Source of the DNA: Kutzneria kofuensis | GTDB taxonomy: Bacteria; Actinomycetota; Actinomycetes; Mycobacteriales; Pseudonocardiaceae | Direction of reading: 5' to 3' | Assembly: GCF_014203355.1 (NCBI RefSeq) | Contig: NZ_JACHIR010000001.1 | Span: 7,752,038 to 7,816,037, forward strand | DNA length: 64,000 nucleotides | Shown here: in pieces, positions 1-8,070 of the stretch | Numbering within the stretch: position 1 is the stretch's first letter | Layout of the letters: each line of letters begins with the position of its first letter | Program-made: the position numbers and the translations under genes | Notes under the pieces: generated by a model | What the model was told of the DNA's origin: nothing | What the model saw: the letters and a program-made list of their open reading frames with translations, nothing else | The model's database searches: none

Positions 1-2
1 CG

Positions 3-419
3 GTGATCGTCGTGGAGTCGGGCGACACCGACTTCGCCCTCGCCGGCGGGAACGTGTGCGCGGTCGCCCACCGGCGCGGCGTCGAAGCGTTTGTCCTCGA
101 CGGCGTGATCCGGGACATCGGCGAGATCCGCGCGGACGGCTTCCCGGTGCACGCCCGCGGCGTCGTCCCGATCCCCGGCGTCAAGAAGTCCGTCCAGCCG
201 CTGAACGAGCCGATCACCTGCGGCGGTGTGACCGTCCACTCGGGAGACGTCGTCGTCGCCGACGAGGACGGCATCGTCGTGGTGCCGGCCGCCCGCGCCG
301 ACGAGGTGCTCGACAAGGCGCGGCAGATCCTCGCCCGCGAGGCCGAGGAGACCCTCGACCAGTGGGAGGCCAACCACCGCGCCAAGGTCGACGCGCTGCT
401 CGATCAGGGGAAGTCGTAG
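3..419 (+). CDS. RraA-like / HMG aldolase family protein (5' partial)
   Basis: The 5' end lies outside the window; 138 residues are visible. The protein has the RraA/4-hydroxy-4-methyl-2-oxoglutarate aldolase signature: a GGN stretch near the start of the visible part, then VLDGVIRDIGEI followed by GFPVHARG and a P-x-P segment. In the aldolases this D-G-x-x-R-D region binds the metal and pyruvate enolate. The family includes RNase E inhibitor RraA, class II pyruvate aldolases and mislabelled 'dimethylmenaquinone methyltransferases'. A role in carbon catabolism is more likely than RNA regulation in an actinomycete. Its last 16 bases overlap the end of the convergent gene at 404. Confidence 0.8.
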   Translation: MIVVESGDTDFALAGGNVCAVAHRRGVEAFVLDGVIRDIGEIRADGFPVHARGVVPIPGVKKSVQPLNEPITCGGVTVHSGDVVVADEDGIVVVPAARADEVLDKARQILAREAEETLDQWEANHRAKVDALLDQGKS

Positions 420-895
420 AAGACGCCGTCCGGGTCGGCCTTCGCGGTCTCGGCCCAGTCGGTGAAGTCCATGTTGGCCAGCGTCAGGTTGACGTGCACG
501 CCGGAGGCATGGCGCGGCACGATCCGGAACTGCCGGCCGAACACCGAGCCCTCCTCGTCCAGGAAGTTCGGCTCGTCGTCCAGGTTCACGGCCAGCAGCG
601 GATGGTGCGGCGACCGCATGGTCTCCTCGTCGGCGATGAAGACCACCGACAGGTACTCGTCGATCGAGGCCAGTGTGTCCCGAAGCTGGTCGGCCGACAC
701 GCCGGCCAGCTTCGGGTCGTCCACCGGGTACGTGGTCGACTCGAAGCCCTCGTCGTCCTGGTCCTCTTCGTCGCCCCACGACTCGGCCGCGGCCGCGAGC
801 ACCGCCTGCCACGCCTCGTCGTCCCCGAAATGCGTGCGGATGACGACCTTGTCGTATTCCTCGCGTTCCGCCGCCGCCCTGGCCAAGGAGTCCAT
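404..895 (-). CDS. DUF6924-like hypothetical protein
   Basis: This 163-residue acidic protein begins MDSLARAAAEREEYDKVVIR at the ATG at 895-893. It has no signal peptide or membrane segment. The pattern 'VVIRTHFGDDEAW' near the N-terminus and a C-terminal 'FRIVPRHASGVHVNLTLANMDF' resemble DUF6924, a small actinobacterial domain of unknown function. That assignment is from memory. The central part (about residues 40-60) is very rich in Asp and Glu. The gene stands alone between the RraA-like gene (convergent, 3' overlap) and the end of the polysaccharide operon. No function can be assigned. Confidence 0.75.
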   Translation of the reverse strand: MDSLARAAAEREEYDKVVIRTHFGDDEAWQAVLAAAAESWGDEEDQDDEGFESTTYPVDDPKLAGVSADQLRDTLASIDEYLSVVFIADEETMRSPHHPLLAVNLDDEPNFLDEEGSVFGRQFRIVPRHASGVHVNLTLANMDFTDWAETAKADPDGVFYDFP

Positions 896-912
896 GGGCG
901 GCAGCGTACCGG

Positions 913-2409
913 TCAGCCCGGACCGACCAGCCCGTGGATCGAGTACCGCTCCATGGACAGGTACGGGAACAGCGGCTTCGCGTACGGGCTGGCCGCGAAG
1001 TAGCCCTGCAGCCGGTCGTGGTTCACGGCGTTGTCCACCGCCATCATGATCGCCGTCTGCCCGATGGCCATGAACCGCGGCGCCAGCGTGCCGGTCCGCG
1101 CCTCGACGGCGTCCAGCAGCCCGTACTGGTTGTAGATCAGCGGGAACTTGGCGATCAGCTGCGTGATGTTGGCGAACGCCGGCTCCGGGATGATCGGCAA
1201 CGCCAGGAACGCGGCCGACGGCGTGGTCACGTCGTCCGGCACCTCGCCCTGGTTGATGGCCAGCTCGGTCGCTCCGTAGTTGGTGTACCGCTGGGCGCCC
1301 GTCGGCGAGGTGGCCGCCGACCAGCCCCAGACCGGGGTCCTGGCGCCGAGCTGCCCGTACGCGCCGTGGGCCAGCGCGGTGTTCCGGTTGTTCATGCCGA
1401 GGCTCTGCGGCGCGATCGCCTGCTCCGGCACCACCATCGCCGGCGCGAGCGCCTGGTACAGGCTGCCGTTGAAGGTCGGCACGAACTTGATCCGGTCGTA
1501 GACGTAGTGGCCCTCGAAGATGGTGTACTGCTTGCCGTCCTGGGGATCGGTGTAGGTCCGGTTCAGGCCCTCCGGCACCTGGCGCTGCCGGTGGTCGGCC
1601 GGCGGCGTGCGGGCCAGCCCCCACCACAGCGCGCCCGGCACCTTGCCGCTGCCGATGGCCAGGTAGTCGGCGATGCGCGGCCCGGAGTAGAGGTTGTCGT
1701 ACGTGGAGTCGGAGTAGCCCTGTCCGACCTGGTAGCCGTTGTACAGCACGTTCTCGGTGGCGTTGTACAGGAAGTCCCACCGCATCGCGTCCAGCAGCGC
1801 CTGGAAGCCGCCGGCCAGCGCCGGAAACGCTTGCGCGGCGGTCAGCATGCCCTGGGCCAGCCAACCGTTGTCCACAGTGGACACGTAGCCGTTCTTGATC
1901 GGACGGCCGCGCGGCGACTCGATGGCCTGCCCGGTGGTCGTGCTGTACCAGCGGAACAGGAAGCCGTCGTACTTCGCCAGCTTCTGGATCTGGGCCAGCA
2001 CCGCCGCCGCTTCGGCCTGAGCCTTGTCGGACGTCTCCAGGCCGAGGTCCTTGGCCGCCACGATGGCGGTCAGGTAGTTCCCGATCAGCGACGGGTTGGT
2101 GTACTGCTGGTCGGGCGTCGCCGGCGCGAGCTCGACCGTGTTCGCCGGATCGCCCGCGAGCAGGACGCTGGCCAAGGGCAGGCTCGTCACCGGGTCCACG
2201 CCCGGCCCGGACAACAGCCGCCAGGTTCGGGCGGCGACCTCACGCAGGAACCCGATCTGGCCGTCGGTCAGGTGGGCGGTCGGGTCCACCACGACCGTGT
2301 CGTCCGCGGCGGCCGCCTGCCACTGGTCGGCCTCGACGGGTTCGGTCGTGGCGGCACACGCCGCGGTGAGGGCAACGGCTGCAACGAGCAGGCGATGCAG
2401 TCGGTTCAC
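913..2409 (-). CDS. Glycoamylase-like secreted lipoprotein
   Basis: This 498-residue protein has an N-terminal signal peptide (MNRLHRLLVAAVALTAAC), and the Cys probably acts as a lipobox. The rest resembles the glycoamylase-like alpha/alpha-toroid family (PF10091-type): aromatic-rich segments such as 'DGFLFRWYSTTTGQ', 'STVDNGWLAQGMLTA', and late 'ATELAINQGE' and 'QTAIMMAVDN'. Family members include beta-1,2-glucanases and other exopolysaccharide hydrolases. It is the last gene of the operon; its GTG start overlaps the stop of the glycosyltransferase gene by 4 bases. In that setting it may trim or edit the polymer made by the upstream synthase outside the cell. Substrate unknown. Confidence 0.8.
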   Translation of the reverse strand: MNRLHRLLVAAVALTAACAATTEPVEADQWQAAAADDTVVVDPTAHLTDGQIGFLREVAARTWRLLSGPGVDPVTSLPLASVLLAGDPANTVELAPATPDQQYTNPSLIGNYLTAIVAAKDLGLETSDKAQAEAAAVLAQIQKLAKYDGFLFRWYSTTTGQAIESPRGRPIKNGYVSTVDNGWLAQGMLTAAQAFPALAGGFQALLDAMRWDFLYNATENVLYNGYQVGQGYSDSTYDNLYSGPRIADYLAIGSGKVPGALWWGLARTPPADHRQRQVPEGLNRTYTDPQDGKQYTIFEGHYVYDRIKFVPTFNGSLYQALAPAMVVPEQAIAPQSLGMNNRNTALAHGAYGQLGARTPVWGWSAATSPTGAQRYTNYGATELAINQGEVPDDVTTPSAAFLALPIIPEPAFANITQLIAKFPLIYNQYGLLDAVEARTGTLAPRFMAIGQTAIMMAVDNAVNHDRLQGYFAASPYAKPLFPYLSMERYSIHGLVGPG

Positions 2410-4376
2410 GCGTCTCCATTCGTCAGGTAGCGCGGTGCGAGCACCGGCCAGGTGATGTCCGGATTCGGCGCGACCCGGCGGGCAGGGCGCCACACGGGTC
2501 GGACCGGGCGGGTTCGCAGCAGCAGCAAGGCTTCCACGTTGGCCAGCCGCTTCACGATGACGAAGCCGAGGAACAGCGGCCACCACAGCAGGGACTTCCA
2601 CAGCCGCCGGTAGAACAGCGCGCAGATCGTCACCAGCAGCATCGGCAGCTTGGCCAGCACGAAAAACGCGAGCAGATGGAACAGGTTCTGCCGGTTGTCG
2701 GGTTGCAACACCGCGGCCTGCAAGGCGAACAGGTAGGCGGCGAACTGCATCGGCTGCACCAGCCGCCGCGCTCCCTTGAAGAACTCGGCGAACCAGAACC
2801 GGGGGCCGGCGGAGCCCGCGGCGAACGGCACGAACCGGGCGAAGTTGTAGATGGACCCCTGGCTCCACCGCCGCCGCTGCAACCGCAGCTGGGCCAGGGA
2901 TTCCGGCACGTCCTCGTACGCCCAGACGCGTCGGTCGTAGACGGCCCGGTAGCCGATCCGGGCCAGGCTGCAGGTGAAGTCGATGTCCTCGCCGAGCATG
3001 CCCTCCGGCCAGCCACCGACCTCCAGCGCCGCCGTGCGCCGCACCGCCGTGTAGTTGCCCGGCACGCACGGCTGCATGTCGACCACCGCGTACGCCAGTC
3101 GCGGCAGGCCGAAGCCGGCCGCCAGCTCCAGCGAGCGCATCCGGTCGACCCACGTGCGGAACGGGAACTTCGGCAGCATGAACGCACCCACCAGCCCGAT
3201 CCGCGGATCCGCCTGGAACCAGGGGACGCTGTAGCGGAAGACGTTCGGGTGCAGCTCGCAGTCGGTGTCGTGGCGCACCACGTAGTCCGCGGTGCAGCGG
3301 GTGAGCGCCAGGTTGAGGGCGGTCGCCTTGCCGGTGTGGGAACCGGCGATCACCGTGCCCTGTAAGGCGGTCGCACGCGCCATCGCCTCCTCGGCCAGTC
3401 GTCGGGTGTCGTCGGTGGAGCCGTCGTCGCACAGGATCAGGTGCACCGGGCCGCCGTAGGCCGCCGCGGCCCGGTCGACGCTCTGCACCCAGCGCACGAT
3501 GTTGGTCTCCTCGTTGAACGCCGGCCCGATCACGTCGATCGGCGGCGGGTTCGGCCCCGGCATCGGCAGCCGGCGCCGGCCGACCACCCGCAGGACCGAC
3601 AACATGATGTAGAGACCGAACTTGAGGTAGACGGGAATCGCCAGCAGCAGGAACGTGTACGCCACCGGGTCGTCGCCGATCAGGCTGACCACGTAGGCCG
3701 CGCCGGCGGCGACGAACACCGACACCGCCGCCAGCGACACGATGGTCAGCACGGTGTCGAAGGTGTCGCCGGTGCGTCGGATCGGCACCTGCGTCGGCCG
3801 CGGCAGCAGGTAGGTCGTCAGCGCCAGCCGCATCGCCATCACGTACGCGACGGCGTAGTGCATCAGGATGCTGACCAGCGGGAAAGGCCCCAGTGGCAGG
3901 CGGAACTCGAGGCCGATCACGCCCAGCGCGGTGTCCGCGGTGAGCGACGCGAAGATCGCCAGCGGCGCGTGCAGCAAGATCAGCAGGCGCCGCAACGGAC
4001 TCGCCCGCACGCAGAGCGCGAGCGCGACCGTGAACGCGAGGAAGCTGATCGGGATCACGGGCCGCAGGTGGGACACGTAGTCGGCCACCACGCCCGGCAG
4101 TGGCACGACCGACGTGACCGCGCGGCCGATCGCCCACCGGTACGAAGTGGACAGATCGGGGGAGCGCGCGCTGTTGAGCACGACGCTGCCGCCGAGGCAG
4201 ATCACCACGAACGCGGCGACCCGCCGCAGTGACGGCGGATGCGGCTTGGGCAACCGCACCACATTGCCGACGCCACGGTCGGAGTCGTCGAACCGCCGCC
4301 GCAAGGCGTGCACGACCAGCACCGCGATCAAGGCGACGTTCAGCGCCAGCAGGACGAGCCCGGCCCAGCGGATCAT
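2406..4376 (-). CDS. Membrane GT2 processive glycosyltransferase (polysaccharide synthase)
   Basis: This 656-residue polytopic protein has hydrophobic segments at about residues 3-25, 52-68, 108-123, 130-150, 163-190, 208-232 and 238-262, a cytosolic GT2 domain (about 275-520), and further membrane segments after about 540. GT2 motifs are visible: CDDGSTDDT (about 316-324), HDTD (369-372, the DxD), GEDIDF (462-467) and QRRRW (500-504), the acceptor/product-site motif of cellulose, hyaluronan and PNAG synthases. It should polymerise a nucleotide sugar and export the chain. The ATGA overlap with the adaptor gene and GTGA overlap with the glycoamylase-like gene indicate one transcript. The sugar used is unknown. 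Confidence 0.9.
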   Translation of the reverse strand: MIRWAGLVLLALNVALIAVLVVHALRRRFDDSDRGVGNVVRLPKPHPPSLRRVAAFVVICLGGSVVLNSARSPDLSTSYRWAIGRAVTSVVPLPGVVADYVSHLRPVIPISFLAFTVALALCVRASPLRRLLILLHAPLAIFASLTADTALGVIGLEFRLPLGPFPLVSILMHYAVAYVMAMRLALTTYLLPRPTQVPIRRTGDTFDTVLTIVSLAAVSVFVAAGAAYVVSLIGDDPVAYTFLLLAIPVYLKFGLYIMLSVLRVVGRRRLPMPGPNPPPIDVIGPAFNEETNIVRWVQSVDRAAAAYGGPVHLILCDDGSTDDTRRLAEEAMARATALQGTVIAGSHTGKATALNLALTRCTADYVVRHDTDCELHPNVFRYSVPWFQADPRIGLVGAFMLPKFPFRTWVDRMRSLELAAGFGLPRLAYAVVDMQPCVPGNYTAVRRTAALEVGGWPEGMLGEDIDFTCSLARIGYRAVYDRRVWAYEDVPESLAQLRLQRRRWSQGSIYNFARFVPFAAGSAGPRFWFAEFFKGARRLVQPMQFAAYLFALQAAVLQPDNRQNLFHLLAFFVLAKLPMLLVTICALFYRRLWKSLLWWPLFLGFVIVKRLANVEALLLLRTRPVRPVWRPARRVAPNPDITWPVLAPRYLTNGDA

Positions 4377-5722
4377 GGGAAGACCACGCTGAGGCTCATG
4401 CCGGGAGTGGTCCCTTCGGGCCAGTGCGCCACGGTCAGCCGGACCGCGTACTCCACCGAGCCGGACTGGTCGATCGGCATCGGGATGACCTGGTCAACAG
4501 TGCCGTCCACGGTCCGCCGCAAGGCGTTCACGGTGACACGGGCCGGAGTTCCCTGCTTGAGCCCGGGCATCGCCGCCTCGGCCACCTGCGCGACCGCGTC
4601 GCTCTCCGAGCTGACGAGCGTGATCAGCGGATGTTGGTTGGCGGTGCCGGGATTCGCCGTCGAGTCGGCGCCGGCGGCCGGCGGGAACAGGCTGAACGCC
4701 GGCGCCTGTGCGGGCTGCATGGACTGTGGCCCGGCGAACCCGTGCACGCCGGTGGTGCCGTCGAGTTCGCCGGGCACGCCGCCGACATTGGCGATCACAC
4801 CGTCGATGGGAGAGGTCAGCGTGAGCTGATCGAGGGCGTGCTGCGCCTGGTCGACGTCGGACTGCGCGGACGCCACCGCGGACTGCGCGGACGAGACGTC
4901 CGCGGCCGACGCCGGCTCGCCGGCGGCCGCGCGTTGGTTCCGGGTCAGCGCCAACGTGGACTGCGCCGAGGTGACGGCGTTCGCGGCGGTGTCCCGCAGC
5001 TGGGCCGTGGATGCCTTGGTGTGGACGAGGTTCGCGTTGGCGGTGGCGATGGCCGAGGCGTCCTTGCGGACCTGCGCCTGCAGGTTCGCGCAGAACGTCT
5101 TGTCGGTGTCGGAGCCGTTGGCGCACAAGGTGGACAGCTGCCTGTTGTCGGCGTCGTACGTCGACTGCGCGTCCGTGACGGCTTGCTGCGCCTGGGCGAC
5201 TTCGGCGTCTGCCGTGGCGACTGCGTCGGCGGCGGCTTTCTGCGCACCCGCCAACTGCGAGTTCGCCTTGGCCACCTGAAGATCGAGGTTCTGCTTCGTG
5301 GACTCGGCCAACGCCGGCGACTGCAACGCCGTGAGCTTGGCCTGCGCCGCCGACAGCACCGCCTTCGCGTCGGCGAGGGTCGCCTTGGCCACGGCCTGGT
5401 CCTGCGTGGCCAGCGGCTGCCCCTTCTTGACGTGTTCGCCGGCCCGCACCATCACGTCCTGAATCCGCCCGGTCTGGGTGAAGTCCAGGTTCAGCGTCTG
5501 CTCGGGCTGCACGGCGCCGACGAAGCTGGTTCGGGCCGACACGTCCGCGTAGGTGAAGTAGGCCAGGACCGAGCCCCCGGACAGGATCGCCACCGCGACC
5601 AGAAGTTGACGTACCGACGAGTGCGGGAACTCCTTGCCCTTGGTCGGGTGATGCCCGTCGGGGGAGGGGGTGAGATCGGCTGCCGCGTTCATGCCGCGGA
5701 CCCGGACCTGGCCGCGTGCCAT
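4373..5722 (-). CDS. HlyD-family membrane adaptor subunit
   Basis: This 449-residue protein has a cytosolic N-terminus of about 38 residues, one membrane helix (about 39-57), a half-lipoyl/barrel segment, a very long Ala/Gln-rich coiled-coil hairpin (about 108-330), and a second barrel half ending 'LTLTSPIDGVIANVGG'. This is the membrane fusion protein architecture of HlyD/EmrA. Start: ATG at 5722, which shares one base with the stop of the upstream epimerase gene. No ABC, MFS or RND exporter is encoded nearby. The partner is instead the next gene, a GT2 synthase, which recalls the Alg8-Alg44 pairing in alginate synthesis. A longer frame upstream runs into the epimerase gene and is not the start. 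Confidence 0.88.
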   Translation of the reverse strand: MARGQVRVRGMNAAADLTPSPDGHHPTKGKEFPHSSVRQLLVAVAILSGGSVLAYFTYADVSARTSFVGAVQPEQTLNLDFTQTGRIQDVMVRAGEHVKKGQPLATQDQAVAKATLADAKAVLSAAQAKLTALQSPALAESTKQNLDLQVAKANSQLAGAQKAAADAVATADAEVAQAQQAVTDAQSTYDADNRQLSTLCANGSDTDKTFCANLQAQVRKDASAIATANANLVHTKASTAQLRDTAANAVTSAQSTLALTRNQRAAAGEPASAADVSSAQSAVASAQSDVDQAQHALDQLTLTSPIDGVIANVGGVPGELDGTTGVHGFAGPQSMQPAQAPAFSLFPPAAGADSTANPGTANQHPLITLVSSESDAVAQVAEAAMPGLKQGTPARVTVNALRRTVDGTVDQVIPMPIDQSGSVEYAVRLTVAHWPEGTTPGMSLSVVFP

Positions 5723-6948
5723 CAGTCGACCGTCACCGGCTGCCGCACCGGCAGGTCCGTCAGCAGGTCCTCGGCGACGGCCATGCCCTCGCGCCACACC
5801 GACCGGCAGACGATCTTCGACGGGTCGACGCGGTCGCAGTAGCGGGCCGCGATGTCCGTGCACTCCTCGAGCAGCCCCTCGGACAGGGTGGTCGGCTTCA
5901 GGCCGAGCGCGAGGAACCGGTCGTTGCGCACCACCAGGTCGTTCTCCACCGCCTCCTGCCGTGGATTGGGCAGGTTCGCCACCTCGACACCGGTCATCGC
6001 GCTGACCAGTTCGGCCAGGTCGCGCACCCGGTGCGTCTCGGTGATCTGGTTGAACACGGTGGGCTTGGCGCCGGGCTCCGGCGGGTTGGAAAGCGCTATC
6101 TCTATGCAGCGCACGGTGTCCCGGATGTGGATGAACGCCCGCGTCTGCCCGCCGGTGCCGTGCACGGTCAGCGGGTGGCCGATGGCGGCCTGCATCAGGA
6201 ACCGGTTCAGCACGGTGCCGAAGTCGCCGTCGTAGTCGAAGCGGTTGACCAGCCGCTCGTCGCGGGCGGTCTGCGGGGTCTGCGTGCCCCACACGATGCC
6301 CTGGTGCAGGTCGGTGATCCGCAGCCCGTCGTTGTGCGCGTAGAACGCGAACATGAGCTGGTCCAACGTCTTCGTCAGGTGGTAGACGGAGCCGGGGTTG
6401 GCCGGGTGCAGGATCTCGCGCTCCAGGTCGCCGTCGGGGGTGGGCACCTTGACGGTGAGGTAGCCCTCGGGGATGGGAGCCGAGCCGGACCAGCCGTAGC
6501 CGTACACGCCCATCGTGCCCAGGTGCACCAGCGCGGTCTCGCCGCCGGTCGCGACCAGCGCGGTCAGCAGGTTGTGAGTCGCCCGCACGTTGTTGTCCAC
6601 GGTGTAACGCTTCGAGCCGGTGGACCGCATCGAGTACGGCGCCGCCCGTTGTTCGGCGAAGTGCACCACGGCATCGGGCCGAAGCCTGGTCAACACCGAC
6701 ACCAACCGGTCGTACTCGGTGGCGAGGTCCAGACGGACGAACCCGATGTCCCGTCCGGAAACCTGCCGCCAGACCCGCAACCGCTCGCCGAGCGCCCGGA
6801 CCGGGGTCAGCGACTCGACCTCCAGTTCCAGGTCGATGGCTCGTCTGCTGAGGTTGTCGAGAATGGTCACGTCGTGGCCGTGGTCGGACAGGTGCAGCGC
6901 AGTGGGCCAGCCGCAGAATCCGTCTCCGCCCAGAACAAGTACACGCAT
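5722..6948 (-). CDS. SQD1-type UDP-sulfoquinovose synthase homologue (extended SDR epimerase)
   Basis: This 408-residue extended SDR strongly resembles SQD1: N-terminal GGDGFCGWPTALHLS (residues 7-21), the TMGVYG motif (T145), YHLTK (Y189, H190, K193; SQD1 has YHxxK), 'DLHQGIVWGT', and 'FGTVLNRFLMQAAIGHPLTV' followed by a GGQTR segment. SQD1 joins UDP-glucose and sulfite into UDP-sulfoquinovose using bound NAD. The ATG at 6948 places the nucleotide motif directly at the N-terminus and has AAGGGG about 12 bases upstream. A start at 6990 would add 14 unlikely residues. It is the first gene of the operon and faces the cysH operon, which would make sulfite. Exact product specificity is inferred. 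Confidence 0.87.
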   Translation of the reverse strand: MRVLVLGGDGFCGWPTALHLSDHGHDVTILDNLSRRAIDLELEVESLTPVRALGERLRVWRQVSGRDIGFVRLDLATEYDRLVSVLTRLRPDAVVHFAEQRAAPYSMRSTGSKRYTVDNNVRATHNLLTALVATGGETALVHLGTMGVYGYGWSGSAPIPEGYLTVKVPTPDGDLEREILHPANPGSVYHLTKTLDQLMFAFYAHNDGLRITDLHQGIVWGTQTPQTARDERLVNRFDYDGDFGTVLNRFLMQAAIGHPLTVHGTGGQTRAFIHIRDTVRCIEIALSNPPEPGAKPTVFNQITETHRVRDLAELVSAMTGVEVANLPNPRQEAVENDLVVRNDRFLALGLKPTTLSEGLLEECTDIAARYCDRVDPSKIVCRSVWREGMAVAEDLLTDLPVRQPVTVD

Positions 6949-7071
6949 GCGAGATGCACACCCCTTGGAGTTCTGTTCAGGGACCGCCATGACGCGACGA
7001 GGGCAGGGGGCCGCGCAGGCGGGGAGGACGTCGGCGAGAGAGCTTCAGGGTCCGCCGGCCAGGTGCGAGTT

Positions 7072-7090
7072 ATTAGGAAACCTTCTTAAC
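7072..7090. promoter_or_regulatory. 19-bp palindromic operator, copy 1 (epimerase operon promoter)
   Basis: The site reads ATTAGGAAACCTTCTTAAC, an imperfect palindrome (6 of 8 arm positions pair) of the form GTTAGGAA-N3-TTCYTWAC. It lies 10 bases downstream of the minus-strand -10 box (7106-7101), where a repressor would block transcription start. Matching sites are at 7261 and 12969. The regulator is not identifiable from this window. Confidence 0.6.
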
Positions 7091-7100
7091 TCGGAGTCGG

Positions 7101-7129
7101 AGACTATTCGCATACGTGGACCTCGTCAA
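7101..7129 (-). promoter_or_regulatory. Sigma-70-type promoter of the epimerase-GT operon
   Basis: On the minus strand, TTGACG (7129-7124) and TAGTCT (7106-7101) are separated by exactly 17 bases, which fits the housekeeping sigma factor well. The predicted start site near 7094 leaves a leader of about 145 bases before the ATG at 6948. The operator at 7090-7072 lies just downstream. Confidence 0.6.
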
Positions 7130-7220
7130 GCTTCCGGTCCCCGAGTGCCGCTCGTCTTCGGCCTCGCGTATGGAAACGATTTCAGGGTCTGACCTGGAGA
7201 TGTCACCCCAATGGCGGGGG

Positions 7221-7250
7221 TTGACTGCTCGCGCCGGACGGGCCTACGCT
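7221..7250 (+). promoter_or_regulatory. Sigma-70-type promoter of the cysH operon
   Basis: TTGACT (7221-7226) and TACGCT (7245-7250) are separated by 18 bases. The predicted start near 7257 gives a leader of about 55 bases to the cysH ATG. The operator at 7261-7279 begins 10 bases after the -10 box, the same geometry as on the divergent side. The rest of the 363-base intergenic region (6949-7311) shows no gene. Confidence 0.55.
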
Positions 7251-7260
7251 CCGCCGCACG

Positions 7261-7279
7261 GTAAGGAAAGTTTCCTAAC
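7261..7279. promoter_or_regulatory. 19-bp palindromic operator, copy 2 (cysH operon promoter)
   Basis: The site reads GTAAGGAAAGTTTCCTAAC and is nearly perfectly palindromic: AGGAAA-G-TTTCCT core, flanked by GT and AC. It is the best of the three copies in the window and probably sits over the early transcribed region, as expected for a repressor site. Confidence 0.65.
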
Positions 7280-7311
7280 AAATTGGTCCGCTCCCCTGGA
7301 GGAGGACCCTC

Positions 7312-8010
7312 ATGGACGCTCGCCCGCGCGCCGAACTCCGGCGCATCGCCGACCGGGCCGCCGCCGAACTGCGTGACGCCACCGCCGAGGAGATCCTGAG
7401 GTGGGCCGGAGGCACGTTCGGCGACCGGCTCGCGGTGGCCTCCTCGATGGCCGACACCGTGCTCGTCGACCTGGCCGCCCGCCACGCGCCCGGCGTGCAC
7501 GTGTTGTTCCTGGACACCGGCTACCACTTTCCCGAGACCATCGGCACCCGGGACGCGGTGGCCGCGACATACCCGATCACGCTGGTCACGGTCTCCCCCG
7601 AGCAGACCGTGGCGGAGCAGGACCTCTGGTACGGGCCGGGGCTGTACGCCCGCGACCCCGACAAGTGCTGTGCCCTGCGCAAGATCGCGCCGCTCGACGC
7701 GGCGCTGGAGCACTACGACGCCTGGCTCACCGGCGTGCGCCGGGACGAGTCGCCGACCAGGGCGGACACGCCCGTCATCGGCTGGGACGACCGGCGCGGC
7801 AAGGTGAAGGTCAGCCCGCTCGCCGGGTGGACCGCGGACGACGTGGCGGAATACGCCGTACGGCAGGGAGTTCTGCTGAATCCGCTGCTCGCCGACGGCT
7901 ACCTGTCCGTCGGCTGCCGCCCGTGCACCACCCGGGTCGACCCCGGCGCGGACCCGCGCAGCGGTCGCTGGACCGGCCGCGCGAAGACCGAGTGCGGCCT
8001 GCACCTCTGA
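7312..8010 (+). CDS. cysH: Assimilatory APS reductase, [4Fe-4S] type
   Basis: This 232-residue protein reduces adenylyl sulfate (APS) to sulfite with electrons from thioredoxin. It has the iron-sulfur cysteine pair in DKCCALRK (C119, C120), the second pair in SVGCRPCTT (C202, C205), and the C-terminal catalytic Cys in TECGLHL (C228). The four cluster cysteines mark the APS-specific bacterial type rather than the PAPS-specific enterobacterial type. This fits the absence of an APS kinase gene nearby. The ATG at 7312 follows a strong GGAGGAGG. It is the first gene of a six-gene sulfur operon that faces an SQD1-type gene using sulfite. Confidence 0.95.
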   Translation: MDARPRAELRRIADRAAAELRDATAEEILRWAGGTFGDRLAVASSMADTVLVDLAARHAPGVHVLFLDTGYHFPETIGTRDAVAATYPITLVTVSPEQTVAEQDLWYGPGLYARDPDKCCALRKIAPLDAALEHYDAWLTGVRRDESPTRADTPVIGWDDRRGKVKVSPLAGWTADDVAEYAVRQGVLLNPLLADGYLSVGCRPCTTRVDPGADPRSGRWTGRAKTECGLHL

Positions 8011-8070
8011 GCTGCGACAACCACATTTCCGGCGGAACCGCCGCCCGCCGCGACCGAAAGGGGTTTCGGT

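Noticed and set aside
4373-6961. A single long adaptor protein starting at 6961
   Set aside because: The upstream part of that frame lies opposite the well-supported epimerase reading frame; the adaptor starts at 5722 with a one-base overlap.
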